Source of the DNA: Aquimarina algiphila
GTDB lineage: Bacteria > Bacteroidota > Bacteroidia > Flavobacteriales > Flavobacteriaceae
Assembly: GCF_007489275.1 (NCBI RefSeq)
Contig: NZ_VLNR01000014.1
Span: 1 to 64,000, forward strand
DNA: 64,000 nucleotides
Direction of reading: 5' to 3'
This document shows positions 27,891-36,827 of this stretch, one piece after another (position 1 is the first letter of the stretch; every line of letters starts with the position of its first letter). Below the pieces are notes generated by a model. The model was not told the origin of the DNA. It made no database searches and was given only the letters and a program-made list of their open reading frames with translations. The position numbers and the translations under genes are program-made.

Positions 27891-28313
27891 TTAATTTAGT
27901 TGTGTTTGATATGCAATAGCATACATTTTTAATTGCTTAATCATACTTACCAAACCGTTTGCTCGTGTTGGCGACAAATGTTCTTTTAAGCCAATTTCGT
28001 CAATAAAATCTGTATCTGCATTAATAATAGCAGAGGGATGCTGACCAGAAAAAACACGAATTAGTATGGCGATAATACCTTTGGTTATGATAGCATCACT
28101 ATCAGCAGTGAATTCGACTTTATCATCTTTCATTTCGGCATGTACCCATACTTTACTTTGACATCCTTTAATGATATTATTTTCGGTTTTGTATTTTTCC
28201 TCAATAAGAGGAAGTGATTTTCCCAGCTCGATCATGTATTCATATCGTTGCATCCAGTCCTCAAACATACCGAACTCATCCACAATCTCTTCCTGAATTT
28301 CTTGTATCGTCAT
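27891..28313 (-). CDS. sufE: SufE sulfur-acceptor protein
   Basis: 140 residues. The acceptor Cys is Cys51 in NIIKGCQSKVWV, the same position as in E. coli SufE. The rest fits the family: FEDWMQRYEYMIELGKSLP at the start and HLSPTRANGLVSMI near the end. SufE accepts persulfide from SufS and passes it to the SufBCD scaffold. It lies in the suf cluster but is separated from sufS by three exported-protein genes. Confidence 0.95.
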   Translation of the reverse strand: MTIQEIQEEIVDEFGMFEDWMQRYEYMIELGKSLPLIEEKYKTENNIIKGCQSKVWVHAEMKDDKVEFTADSDAIITKGIIAILIRVFSGQHPSAIINADTDFIDEIGLKEHLSPTRANGLVSMIKQLKMYAIAYQTQLN

Positions 28314-28352
28314 TCTTGCAAATTTTCAACAAAAGTACGACAAGAATTGTTG

Positions 28353-29066
28353 CTATTCAATACTTTCTGCCAATGATAGTATAGTATTAACTAATTGTTG
28401 TATTTCTTTGGGAGGACTGCCATGATCAAAGCTATTAGAAGTATATGCCCTGGTTGAAGAGATAATCTTTAGTTGAGCTTGTAGTGCACCATCTACAAAT
28501 CGTTTTTCCGTTGGTGGGCTTAACGTATTAATCTGATCGATATTTATAGTTTCCAAAAGGGAAAGAATAGTATTCCAATCTTCTTTTGAGCAATTTTTTG
28601 AAGCACTATTTTTTAAGGTTCTATCTGAAGTTTTCTCAATGCGATCTTTATTAATTTTGACTTGAAAAAATGAACCTCTTGAGTGTGCTTGATATTCAAT
28701 GTTTGTAATGATAATATCTTGATTTGGTATAGTTTTTACCGGTACGTTATGGGCTATAGTTGGATTTTTTTCTTTTGATATCATTTTAACAAAAGTATAC
28801 TGTAATGAAGAACCATCGACAGGAGGTTTTTCTATTTTAGATACTTTTACTTCGATTTCATAATCATATCCTTCTTCATATTTAAAACCATCAATAGCAT
28901 CATAAAAATAAGTCCACTCATCGGCAAGACTTTCTTTATATAACATGCATTTTTGAGGTGCTACCCCTATACAGTCAACCAAAGTACTGCCAATATATAC
29001 CCGTTTCGTTTCCTGGCATGAAGAAAACAAAAAAAAGGTGCTCAAAAAGAACATGAACTTACTCAT
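28353..29066 (-). CDS. DUF4377 lipoprotein
   Basis: 237 residues with lipobox FLFSSC (Cys at 17). The N-terminal half matches DUF4377: DCIGVAPQKCMLYKES, WTYFYDAIDGFKYEEGYDYE and PPVDGSSLQY. The C-terminal half has SRGSFFQVKINKDRIEKT and an NCSKEDWNTILSLLETI helix, a pattern often seen in flavobacterial lipoproteins of unknown role. It starts 40 bases after the metalloprotease gene and ends 39 bases before sufE, so it is probably cotranscribed with both, although nothing ties it to Fe-S assembly. Confidence 0.8.
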   Translation of the reverse strand: MSKFMFFLSTFFLFSSCQETKRVYIGSTLVDCIGVAPQKCMLYKESLADEWTYFYDAIDGFKYEEGYDYEIEVKVSKIEKPPVDGSSLQYTFVKMISKEKNPTIAHNVPVKTIPNQDIIITNIEYQAHSRGSFFQVKINKDRIEKTSDRTLKNSASKNCSKEDWNTILSLLETINIDQINTLSPPTEKRFVDGALQAQLKIISSTRAYTSNSFDHGSPPKEIQQLVNTILSLAESIE

Positions 29067-29106
29067 ATAAATTCTTTTTTTTATTTAAAAATACCAAATT
29101 GGATAT

Positions 29107-30120
29107 TTAATTAACAACAGAGGGTTTTACAAAACTTTCTCTTGGTCCTCCTTCTGCAAAAACGGCTCTCATTCTATCTTTTTGACCTTCTGTAAACATA
29201 TACATACACGCATCATCTGTATAGTCCATATAATTCATAGTGATATCATTTGAGTTACAACGGACAGATGGATATACCGGACATCCAAAATTTGGGCCAT
29301 CGGATGCAGGAGTATCTTCAACAAAGTCATCTTGAGTACAGTTTCCGTCTCCCCAGATATGCCTTAAATTAAGCCAGTGTCCTACTTCATGAGTTGTTGT
29401 TCTTCCCTGGTCAAAAGGAGGTGAAACAAACCCTTTAGTTCCAAAAAATTGTGGCGAAATTACAATACCATCGGTTGATGCACTATCCCCGGGGAATTGT
29501 GCATATCCCAATATACCTCCTCCAATAGCACAGACCCATATATTAAGATGTGTTTCTGGAGTGATTACATCAGAACCACCATTTGAAGAAAATTTCATTT
29601 GATCATCGGTACCCCATGAAGGCCTTGTTGAAGAGACTCTTATAATACTATCTAATGAAAAATGAATATTAACTGTAGAGGCTATTTCTGCAAATTCTTC
29701 TGGTACTTGCGATATATCGGTATTGGTTTTGGTAAAATCCTTGTTAAGTACATCGATTTGAGAGCGAATCTGTTCTTCGCTTATATTTTCATCTTCTGTA
29801 TTATAAATAACATGAACTATAGCTGGTATAGCTATTGTATCAGTAACGTTGACTCGACCTGTCTTTCGAAGTTTAATAAAGGCTTCGCATTGTTTTTCAA
29901 TAGCTTCCATTTTAGATCGTAACCCAGGAGTTCTAACCATATGTTTCTCGAGTACCTCCATTGTACTGCATCTCGTAATGGTTTCATTTTGAGTTTGATC
30001 AGGAGTTTCTATTTCTTCTTGATGATCTTCTTCTTTGTTTTCTTTCTTAGAATTTATACAACTCTCAAAAAGAATAAAAAGCATCATTAGAACTACTATA
30101 TTTTGAACTTTATGCATCAT
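29107..30120 (-). CDS. M43-type zinc metalloprotease lipoprotein
   Basis: 337 residues with lipobox FILFESC, then a Glu/Lys/Gln-rich linker. The zinc site is HEVGHWLNLRH (about 243-253), followed by IWGDGNCTQDDFVEDTP and a Met-turn MNYMDY, matching the pappalysin/M43 family. The pro-like region TIAIPAIVHVIYNTEDENIS with SEEQIRSQIDVLNKDF is also typical. These enzymes are secreted or surface proteases of Bacteroidetes. Here it is lipid-anchored and lacks a T9SS tail. It lies between the beta-helix lipoprotein and DUF4377 genes inside the suf region. Confidence 0.9.
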   Translation of the reverse strand: MMHKVQNIVVLMMLFILFESCINSKKENKEEDHQEEIETPDQTQNETITRCSTMEVLEKHMVRTPGLRSKMEAIEKQCEAFIKLRKTGRVNVTDTIAIPAIVHVIYNTEDENISEEQIRSQIDVLNKDFTKTNTDISQVPEEFAEIASTVNIHFSLDSIIRVSSTRPSWGTDDQMKFSSNGGSDVITPETHLNIWVCAIGGGILGYAQFPGDSASTDGIVISPQFFGTKGFVSPPFDQGRTTTHEVGHWLNLRHIWGDGNCTQDDFVEDTPASDGPNFGCPVYPSVRCNSNDITMNYMDYTDDACMYMFTEGQKDRMRAVFAEGGPRESFVKPSVVN

Positions 30121-30256
30121 AATTATTTGTTTATCAGAATACTATAAGGCATTACATCAATTTACTCATAAAACGAGAAAAAAACATAGTTTGTTTTAAT
30201 CTTTAACAAAAATTATAGGTGTTTAACAGTATGGTAATTCAAAAATGTTAAATTAT

Positions 30257-30286
30257 AAAGGCAATATTCTTTAATGTTGCCTTTTT
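30257..30286. terminator. hairpin between the beta-helix and metalloprotease genes
   Basis: AAAGGCAA/TTGCCTTT stem with a 12-base loop; TTTTTT follows on the rightward side and only TTTAT on the leftward side. It could partly end the leftward transcript. Confidence 0.5.
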
Positions 30287-30316
30287 TGGTAAATAGATTG
30301 TATAGGAATAGTGTTC

Positions 30317-31435
30317 TTATTCTGTAATAGTAGAATTTGTAACACTTATATCGGTATCTGCGTGTGCAGAAATTCCTGGATAAGAGGGATACCAAGAACC
30401 TCCAATATTATTTTGAATAGTAGATTCATTGATGATAACATTACCAGAATGATCATTGGAAACAAAAAATATAGCGGCACCAAAATCATTAACTTGATTT
30501 GCCTCTATATGAGAACCAAGAAGCGTGAGAGTCATGGTATTTCCATCATTGTATATTGCTCCTCCACTTCCTCCTCCGGGAGTTCCGGATTGGCTAGGGT
30601 TTCCTCCATTCCCAATAGCAGAATTATGAGAAAAAAGACTATTGATGATAGTCCATGAGACGCCAATACTACTAATTGCACCGCCATTTGATCCAGAGTT
30701 TCCAAAACCTTCTTTTCCGCCAAAAGTACTGTTAACAATAAATACAGGTAGGTTATTATATTGGCTAAAGACTCTAATTGCTCCTCCTCCTACATCTGGT
30801 CCAACAGAAGCACAAGTGTTATTAAAGAACCTACAGTTTACAGCTTTAAAACGCCCTCCACGAACCCAGATAGCACCTCCTCCATCATATTCTGTTTCAT
30901 TGGTAGAATTTCCATTGGCAAATGTGATGTTCTGAACCGTAAGTCTGGGATGATCCTGATTTTGACAGTGATCTGTAGTCCATACCTGATTTTGATCACA
31001 CGTATTCATGTATAGAATTCTAGTCTGATTATTCCCACTTAGAGTAATTAAGCCTCCTCCATCAATAACAATCTCTTGACTTGTATTGTTAAACACTTTA
31101 GCAGGTTGATTTAATGTTATAGTCACAGGATCAGGGCCACAATTAAAAACGATTTTTCCTCCTTTGGTCACAGCATCAATAAAAACCTGACCTGTACAGC
31201 TTTCGGGAGTACCGTCACCAACTATAGTAGTGGGATTAGAGACATCTTCTAAGGATGCTTCAGCTGGGATAGGAAAATTTCCGTTTGGGTTTCCTGCAGG
31301 AATTCCATCAAAAGGATTATCAAGAGGGTTAATAATAGTTACTGTCTCTGTAGAATCATCACTACTACATGAGGCTAAAAGAACTATTGAAAATAAAAAC
31401 ACACAGTATTTTAGAAAAAGAAAATTAGGTTTCAT
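30317..31435 (-). CDS. parallel beta-helix lipoprotein
   Basis: 372 residues from Met at 31435 (Met two codons upstream also possible). Lipobox VLLASC then SSDDSTE. The rest is a repetitive right-handed beta-helix: GGKIVFNCG, IVIDGGGLITLSGNNQ, LTVQNITFANGN, GGGAIWVRGGRFKAVNCRFF, GGAISSIGVSWTIINSLFSH and GGAIYNDGN, resembling pectate-lyase-like or polymorphic-membrane-protein folds. I see no lyase catalytic set, so it is more likely a surface adhesin or binding protein. It lies 120 bases downstream of sufS. Confidence 0.82.
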   Translation of the reverse strand: MKPNFLFLKYCVFLFSIVLLASCSSDDSTETVTIINPLDNPFDGIPAGNPNGNFPIPAEASLEDVSNPTTIVGDGTPESCTGQVFIDAVTKGGKIVFNCGPDPVTITLNQPAKVFNNTSQEIVIDGGGLITLSGNNQTRILYMNTCDQNQVWTTDHCQNQDHPRLTVQNITFANGNSTNETEYDGGGAIWVRGGRFKAVNCRFFNNTCASVGPDVGGGAIRVFSQYNNLPVFIVNSTFGGKEGFGNSGSNGGAISSIGVSWTIINSLFSHNSAIGNGGNPSQSGTPGGGSGGAIYNDGNTMTLTLLGSHIEANQVNDFGAAIFFVSNDHSGNVIINESTIQNNIGGSWYPSYPGISAHADTDISVTNSTITE

Positions 31436-31554
31436 AGGCATTGGGGTAGGTTAAATTATAGAATTTAAAACGTAGTACAGCTATAGTTTATTGTTTTTTT
31501 AACGAGATAACATTTGATTCCCAAGACCCTCTATATTTTTAAACAAGGCTGTTT

Positions 31555-32769
31555 TTAAGAAAGCATTATTTGGGCTTTCTTGATAGCTTCTACAAGAGCA
31601 TCAATTTCTTCTTTGGTGTTATAGAATGAAAATGAGGCTCTTATTGTTCCTGGGATTTTGTAAAAATCCATAATAGGTTGCGCACAGTGATGTCCTGTAC
31701 GAACAGCAATTCCTAATTTGTCAACTATAGAACCAACATCATAAGGATGAATATTTTCTAGATTAAAAGAGATTACAGATGTTTTATTTTTGGATGTTCC
31801 ATAGATTTTTAATCCTTGGATTTCTAATAATTTTTGAGTTCCGTAGTGCAATAATTCTTCTTCATAGGCTGCAATATTTTCAAACCCAATACTATTCATA
31901 TAATCTAGTGCTACACCAAATGCAATTCCGCCACAGATATTTGGAGTTCCAGCTTCAAATTTATGAGGAAGTCCTGCGTATGTAGTCTTCTCGAAGGTCA
32001 CCTGGTCTATCATCTCACCGCCTCCTTGATAAGGAGGGAGCTTGTTGAGCCACTCTTCTTTTCCATATAATAAACCTACACCGGTTGGTCCACAAAGTTT
32101 ATGAGCAGAAGCAACATAAAAATCTACATCCAGCGCTAGAACATCTGGTTTGATATGAGGACAGGATTGTGCCCCATCGATCAACACAGCAGCACCAACA
32201 TCATGAGCTTTTTTAATGATTTCTTCAATAGGGTTTATTGTCCCTAAAGCATTAGAAATATGATTGGTAAAAACAAGTTTAGTCTTATCAGTAATCAACT
32301 GATTGTATGCGTCCATCACCAATTCCCCTTCTTCATTCATAGGAATTACTTTAAGAACAGCACCGGTTCGTTCGCAAAGCATTTGCCAGGGTACAATATT
32401 GGAGTGGTGTTCTAAAGCAGATACGATAATTTCATCTCCTTTAGAAAGAAGATTAGAAAAACCAGTAGCTACAATATTAATGCTATGTGTTGTTCCTGAG
32501 GTTAGAATAATCTCATGAGCATGTTTTGCATTAAAATGTTTCTGTACTTTTTTACGAGCAATCTCATAGGCATCAGTAGCCTCCTGAGATAAAGTATGAA
32601 CTCCACGGTGAATATTAGCGTTATAGTTGCTATAATAATCAACAATAGCATCGATGACCACTTGTGGTGTTTGAGAGGTGGCAGCGTTATCAAAATACAC
32701 CAAAGGTTTCCCGTTTACCTGTCTGGAAAGTATTGGAAAATCTTGTCGTATCTTTTGTACATCTAGCAT
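31555..32769 (-). CDS. sufS: cysteine desulfurase SufS
   Basis: 404 residues from MLDVQKIRQDFPIL at 32769; the frame opens at 32802 but family members start here. The PLP-binding Lys is Lys224 (FYVASAHKLCGPTGVG) and the catalytic Cys is Cys362 (RTGHHCAQP), close to Cys364 in E. coli. Other motifs: YFDNAATSQTP, TSGTTHSIN and DGAQSCPH. It releases sulfur from cysteine for Fe-S cluster assembly with SufE. It is divergent from the serine hydrolase that separates it from sufD. Confidence 0.96.
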   Translation of the reverse strand: MLDVQKIRQDFPILSRQVNGKPLVYFDNAATSQTPQVVIDAIVDYYSNYNANIHRGVHTLSQEATDAYEIARKKVQKHFNAKHAHEIILTSGTTHSINIVATGFSNLLSKGDEIIVSALEHHSNIVPWQMLCERTGAVLKVIPMNEEGELVMDAYNQLITDKTKLVFTNHISNALGTINPIEEIIKKAHDVGAAVLIDGAQSCPHIKPDVLALDVDFYVASAHKLCGPTGVGLLYGKEEWLNKLPPYQGGGEMIDQVTFEKTTYAGLPHKFEAGTPNICGGIAFGVALDYMNSIGFENIAAYEEELLHYGTQKLLEIQGLKIYGTSKNKTSVISFNLENIHPYDVGSIVDKLGIAVRTGHHCAQPIMDFYKIPGTIRASFSFYNTKEEIDALVEAIKKAQIMLS

Positions 32770-32865
32770 AGCAATTTGTTTCTGCAAAAATACTAATACC
32801 AATTATTATATATGCGTTTTCTAGGTAGGATTGTTTATTTTTAGATGGATTTAACCCTTTTATAT

Positions 32866-34218
32866 ATGAAGCGATTTAAAAAAATTATTAGGATAGTATT
32901 TCTTATTGTATTTGTAGGGATTTGTGGTGTAGTTATTCTGAATTACCCAAAACTTGAAATCATTTCTGGATTTTCTGCAAAAAATATGAGTTCATCTATT
33001 TTTATTGGACATAGAAGTCTTGAATACACAGATAAAACAGATCATGATGTTCCTAATGTAAGATTGGCGACTGATGAAGTAGATATCGATAATAAGTATA
33101 CTATAGCGAATGTATATGGGTTTAAAGAACGAAAGGCAATTTATCGAGAAGGGTTGGGGAGCATTTTAATTGATGATGAATTTGATGAAAATAAACCATT
33201 TTTAACTCCGAATAGAACTATTGTAAAAACGAATCTGGAATATCCTTACGGAAACTTACCACAAAAAGATACGATATTTGAAAATATAGACTATGAGAAG
33301 GTAAGACAAACAGCTGCCTCGATTTTTGATACGAATGGAGAAAATATAAAAAAAACAAGGGCAGTTCTTGTACTTTATAAAGATCAAATCATTGCTGAAC
33401 GTTATATTGATGGTTTTGATAAAAACTCAATGGTATTAGGCTGGTCTATGACCAAAAGTGTGCTTAGTACAATGTATGGAGTTTTACAAACACAAGGTAA
33501 AATAAACATCAATGACAAAGCTCCTGTATCTGAGTGGCAAAATGACGAAAGAAAAGAGATCACGATAAACAATTTGTTACAGATGAATAGCGGTCTCGAA
33601 TGGGATGAGGATTATGGTTCTATTTCTGATATTACAAAAATGTTATACTTGGAGAGAGATATGACGACACCCCAAATTCATAAAAAGGCTATACATAAAC
33701 CTAATGAAAATTGGTATTATTCCTCTGGAACTTCTAATTTATTATCAGGAATTCTTAGGAAACAGTTTAATACACATCAAGAATATCTGGATTTCCCTTA
33801 TCGTGAGTTTATTGATAAAATAGGAATGCATTCTATGCTTATAGAAACGGATATGACGGGTAATTTTGTAGCGTCTTCTTATGCTTGGGCAACAATAAGG
33901 GATTGGGCTAAGTTTGGATTATTGTACCTTCATAGGGGAAACTGGAATGGAACTAAGATTTTTGATCCATCCTGGGTCGAGTATGTGACTACTCCAAGTC
34001 CAACATCCGAAGGGGATTATGGAGGTCATTTTTGGTTAAATGCTGGTGGATTTTATCCAGATGCACCCAGGGATATGTTTTCTGCTAATGGATACCAAGG
34101 ACAACGTGTATTTATTATTCCTTCTAAAGATTTGGTAATTGTACGATTTGGACTTATTGGAGATGCCGGAGTAGATTTTAATACCTTTTTAAAGAATATG
34201 GTAAATGCGATAGAATAA
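32866..34218 (+). CDS. beta-lactamase-family serine hydrolase inserted in the suf cluster
   Basis: About 450 residues from ATG at 32866 (an in-frame ATG at 32845 is possible). An N-terminal membrane anchor (IIRIVFLIVFVGICGVVIL) is followed by the class C beta-lactamase/DD-peptidase fold with SMTK (Ser194, Lys197), YSSG (Tyr285) and GGHFWLNAGG. The SxxK and Tyr motifs suggest an active periplasmic esterase or peptidase. It is the only rightward gene within the suf region, sitting between sufS and sufD, and shares a bidirectional terminator with sufD. Its place and strand suggest a later insertion. Confidence 0.87.
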   Translation: MKRFKKIIRIVFLIVFVGICGVVILNYPKLEIISGFSAKNMSSSIFIGHRSLEYTDKTDHDVPNVRLATDEVDIDNKYTIANVYGFKERKAIYREGLGSILIDDEFDENKPFLTPNRTIVKTNLEYPYGNLPQKDTIFENIDYEKVRQTAASIFDTNGENIKKTRAVLVLYKDQIIAERYIDGFDKNSMVLGWSMTKSVLSTMYGVLQTQGKININDKAPVSEWQNDERKEITINNLLQMNSGLEWDEDYGSISDITKMLYLERDMTTPQIHKKAIHKPNENWYYSSGTSNLLSGILRKQFNTHQEYLDFPYREFIDKIGMHSMLIETDMTGNFVASSYAWATIRDWAKFGLLYLHRGNWNGTKIFDPSWVEYVTTPSPTSEGDYGGHFWLNAGGFYPDAPRDMFSANGYQGQRVFIIPSKDLVIVRFGLIGDAGVDFNTFLKNMVNAIE

Positions 34219-34231
34219 AACAATACAAAAT

Positions 34232-34268
34232 AAAAAAAGCCAAATCTAAATCGATTTGGCCTTTTTTT
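34232..34268. terminator. bidirectional terminator between serine hydrolase and sufD
   Basis: GCCAAATC/GATTTGGC stem with AAAAAAA before and CTTTTTTT after. It would end the sufABCD transcript before sufS. Confidence 0.8.
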
Positions 34269-34285
34269 ATATCAAAACATTCAGT

Positions 34286-35599
34286 TTACAAATCAAAACC
34301 GATATTAACGTTTAATTTATTGGCAATTAGCTTGTTGATTCTACTTTTGAGCTGAGGTATTTTTACACTTTCTAAAACATTATTTGCAAAAGCATACATG
34401 AGTAAGGCTTTTGCTTCTTTTTCTCCGATACCTCTAGATCTCATATAAAACAATGCATTATCGTCTAACTGACCGATAGTACATCCATGAGAACATTTTA
34501 CATCATCTGCAAAAATTTCTAATTGAGGCTTAGAGTTGATTGTAGCTTTATCGCTTAACAAGATATTATTGTTAGATTGAAAAGCATTTGTTTTTTGAGC
34601 CTCTTTGTTTACAATAATTTTTCCATTAAAAACACCTGTGGCTTTTTCGTCAAAAATACCTTTATAATCTTGATGACTCTCACAATTAGGTTGGGTATGA
34701 TGAACCAATGTATTATGATCTACATGTTGTTTACCCTCAACAATAGTTATACCATTAAGTACAGAATCAATACCTTCTCCTTTTTGATAGAAATTAAGGT
34801 TATTCCTTGTTATATTTCCTCCAAAAGCAAAAGTATGCACCGACGCAAGACTTTGTGATTGCTGATCGATATAGGTATTGTCGATTAAAGATGCATTTTG
34901 ATTATCATTCTGGATTTTATAATAATCAACCACAGCTCTTTTATCTACAAAAATCTCGGTCACAGAATTTGTAAGTACTGGATTATCTGTTAAGCTTTGA
35001 TGACGCTCAATAATCTGTACATGAGAGTTTTCTTCAACAATAATAAGATTACGTGGTTGTAGCATTTGTGCAGATTCTTTTCCTGTAGAGAAATGTATAA
35101 TCTGTATAGGTTTGTCTGCTAATTTGTTTTTAGGGATGTAGATATAAGCCCCTTCTCTTGAAAATGCAGTGTTTAAAGAAGTAAGTCCATCTTGGCGAGC
35201 TATTTTGTTGAAGTAATTGTCAACAATAGGCTTATATTTCTCATGTGTTAATGCCGAAGACATCAAACATACATCAATTTTTTCATGAGTAGTTTCTGAC
35301 AAATGAGAAGAATATTTGCCATCTATAAATACAATCTTGTAGGTATCTATATCGTGAATAAAGTACTTTTTTATATCCTTAAAATCTAAGGCATTTTCTT
35401 CCTTTGGAAAAATACTATAATCATGTTTTAAAATAGAATTTAACGAAGTGTATTTCCAAGCTTCCTCTTTTTTGGTAGGAAACCCTTTTTCTTCAAAAAC
35501 TTTGATAGCCTGGCTTCTAATATCATGTATAGGAGCATCTACATCTACTGTGTTTTCAAAAGCTAAAAAGGAAGACACTAATTTTTCTTTTAACTCCAT
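34286..35599 (-). CDS. sufD: Fe-S assembly protein SufD
   Basis: 437 residues from MELKEKLVSSFLAF at 35599 (an earlier ATG at 35611 would overlap sufC by 8 bases). SufB/SufD beta-helix fold: GFPTKKEEAWKYTSL, VHHTQPNCESHQDYKGIFDE, GVFNGKIIVNKEAQKTNAFQ, then FADDVKCSHGCTIGQLD and YMRSRGIGEKEAKALL. SufD forms the SufB-C2-D scaffold with SufC ATPase. The start lies 4 bases after the sufC stop, which is tight coupling. The gene ends at a terminator. Confidence 0.95.
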   Translation of the reverse strand: MELKEKLVSSFLAFENTVDVDAPIHDIRSQAIKVFEEKGFPTKKEEAWKYTSLNSILKHDYSIFPKEENALDFKDIKKYFIHDIDTYKIVFIDGKYSSHLSETTHEKIDVCLMSSALTHEKYKPIVDNYFNKIARQDGLTSLNTAFSREGAYIYIPKNKLADKPIQIIHFSTGKESAQMLQPRNLIIVEENSHVQIIERHQSLTDNPVLTNSVTEIFVDKRAVVDYYKIQNDNQNASLIDNTYIDQQSQSLASVHTFAFGGNITRNNLNFYQKGEGIDSVLNGITIVEGKQHVDHNTLVHHTQPNCESHQDYKGIFDEKATGVFNGKIIVNKEAQKTNAFQSNNNILLSDKATINSKPQLEIFADDVKCSHGCTIGQLDDNALFYMRSRGIGEKEAKALLMYAFANNVLESVKIPQLKSRINKLIANKLNVNIGFDL

Positions 35600-35603
35600 A
35601 GCC

Positions 35604-36359
35604 TTATGCATTTATTTCTTCCTTAATCCAGTCGTATCCTTTTTCTTCTAATTCCAGAGCTAATTCTTTGGTGCCAGATTTTACGATTTTTCCATCATAT
35701 AATACATGAACAAAATCAGGAACGATATAGTCTAGTAAACGTTGATAGTGTGTAATAACAACAATAGCATTCTCTGGGCTTTTTAGTTTGTTAACTCCAT
35801 TTGCTACGATACGCAATGCATCGATATCAAGTCCAGAATCTGTTTCGTCAAGGATAGCTAACTTAGGTTCCATCATAGCCATTTGAAAGATCTCATTTCT
35901 CTTTTTTTCTCCACCAGAGAACCCTTCATTAAGTGAACGGGATAAAAACTTACGGTCGATCTCTAATAATTCAGATTTTTCCCGAATTTTTTTAAGCATA
36001 TCTTTTGCTGGCATTTCTTCCAGTCCTTGTGCTTTTCTAGTTTCATTAATAGCGGTTTTCATGAAATTAGTAACGGTAACTCCAGGGATTTCTACAGGGT
36101 ATTGAAAAGATAGAAAAACACCATTATGTGCTCGTTCTTCTGCTGCTAATTCATCTATATCCTCTCCTTCTAGAAGGATTTCTCCTCCGGTAACTTCATA
36201 TTCTTCTTTCCCTGCAACGATATTAGCCAAGGTACTTTTTCCCGCACCATTAGGTCCCATAATAGCATGTATCTCTCCTGCTTTTACATCCAGGTTAAGA
36301 CCTTTTAAAATTTCTTTTCCTTCGACACTTGCGTGTAAATCTTTAATTTTCAGCATCAT
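35604..36359 (-). CDS. sufC: Fe-S assembly ATPase SufC
   Basis: 251 residues. Walker A GPNGAGKST at 35-43, a Q-loop segment (VFLSFQYPVEIPGV), signature SLNEGFSGGEKKRNEIFQ, Walker B LAILDETDSGLDID and the H-loop VITHYQRLLDYI. This is the standard SufC ATPase driving the SufBD scaffold. It lies between a small lipoprotein gene (38 bases) and sufD. Confidence 0.97.
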   Translation of the reverse strand: MMLKIKDLHASVEGKEILKGLNLDVKAGEIHAIMGPNGAGKSTLANIVAGKEEYEVTGGEILLEGEDIDELAAEERAHNGVFLSFQYPVEIPGVTVTNFMKTAINETRKAQGLEEMPAKDMLKKIREKSELLEIDRKFLSRSLNEGFSGGEKKRNEIFQMAMMEPKLAILDETDSGLDIDALRIVANGVNKLKSPENAIVVITHYQRLLDYIVPDFVHVLYDGKIVKSGTKELALELEEKGYDWIKEEINA

Positions 36360-36397
36360 CTCTTAATTTGAATATTTAGGTGCTTTTGGCAATTTAT

Positions 36398-36802
36398 TTA
36401 ATTTTCTTTTTCTTGATCTGCTTCAGAGGAAGAAGTGTGGTCTTGCGGAGAAGACTTAATCTTCGTTGGCAACTCAGAGGTTGGTGCACTTACTCCTATG
36501 ATTTCAGTTATTTCTACTATCTCTTTCCATTCTTCTAATCCATTTCCTTCATTAGGTTTTATAAGTCCTTTAATCACTACAGGAACCATATCATATTCTT
36601 CTCTTTGTAGTGGAGCGACTTTTTTGGCCAGTTCATGTGTAATATCATTAATTATTACACCATAAATAAAGCCATTACCCATAATGACGGCAGCATCATC
36701 AATAAGAATAAACTCACCTCGTATTAAAGTAGGTTCTTCATTTTTAGATTTACAAGAAAAAAGGGCAAGGCTTAGAGTAAATAGAATAAATAATTTTTTC
36801 AT
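36398..36802 (-). CDS. small lipoprotein between sufB and sufC
   Basis: 134 residues with signal peptide and lipobox LALFSC (Cys at 17). A short beta-rich domain (FILIDDAAVIMGNGFIYGVI, PVVIKGLIKPNEGNGLEEW) precedes a Ser/Glu-rich tail (about 105-134). I do not recognise a family. It is in the suf transcript, 25 bases after sufB and 38 before sufC, and so is coexpressed with cytoplasmic Fe-S proteins although it is exported. The role is unknown. Confidence 0.8.
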   Translation of the reverse strand: MKKLFILFTLSLALFSCKSKNEEPTLIRGEFILIDDAAVIMGNGFIYGVIINDITHELAKKVAPLQREEYDMVPVVIKGLIKPNEGNGLEEWKEIVEITEIIGVSAPTSELPTKIKSSPQDHTSSSEADQEKEN

Positions 36803-36827
36803 TAATGCAGATTTGATGGTTTCACAA

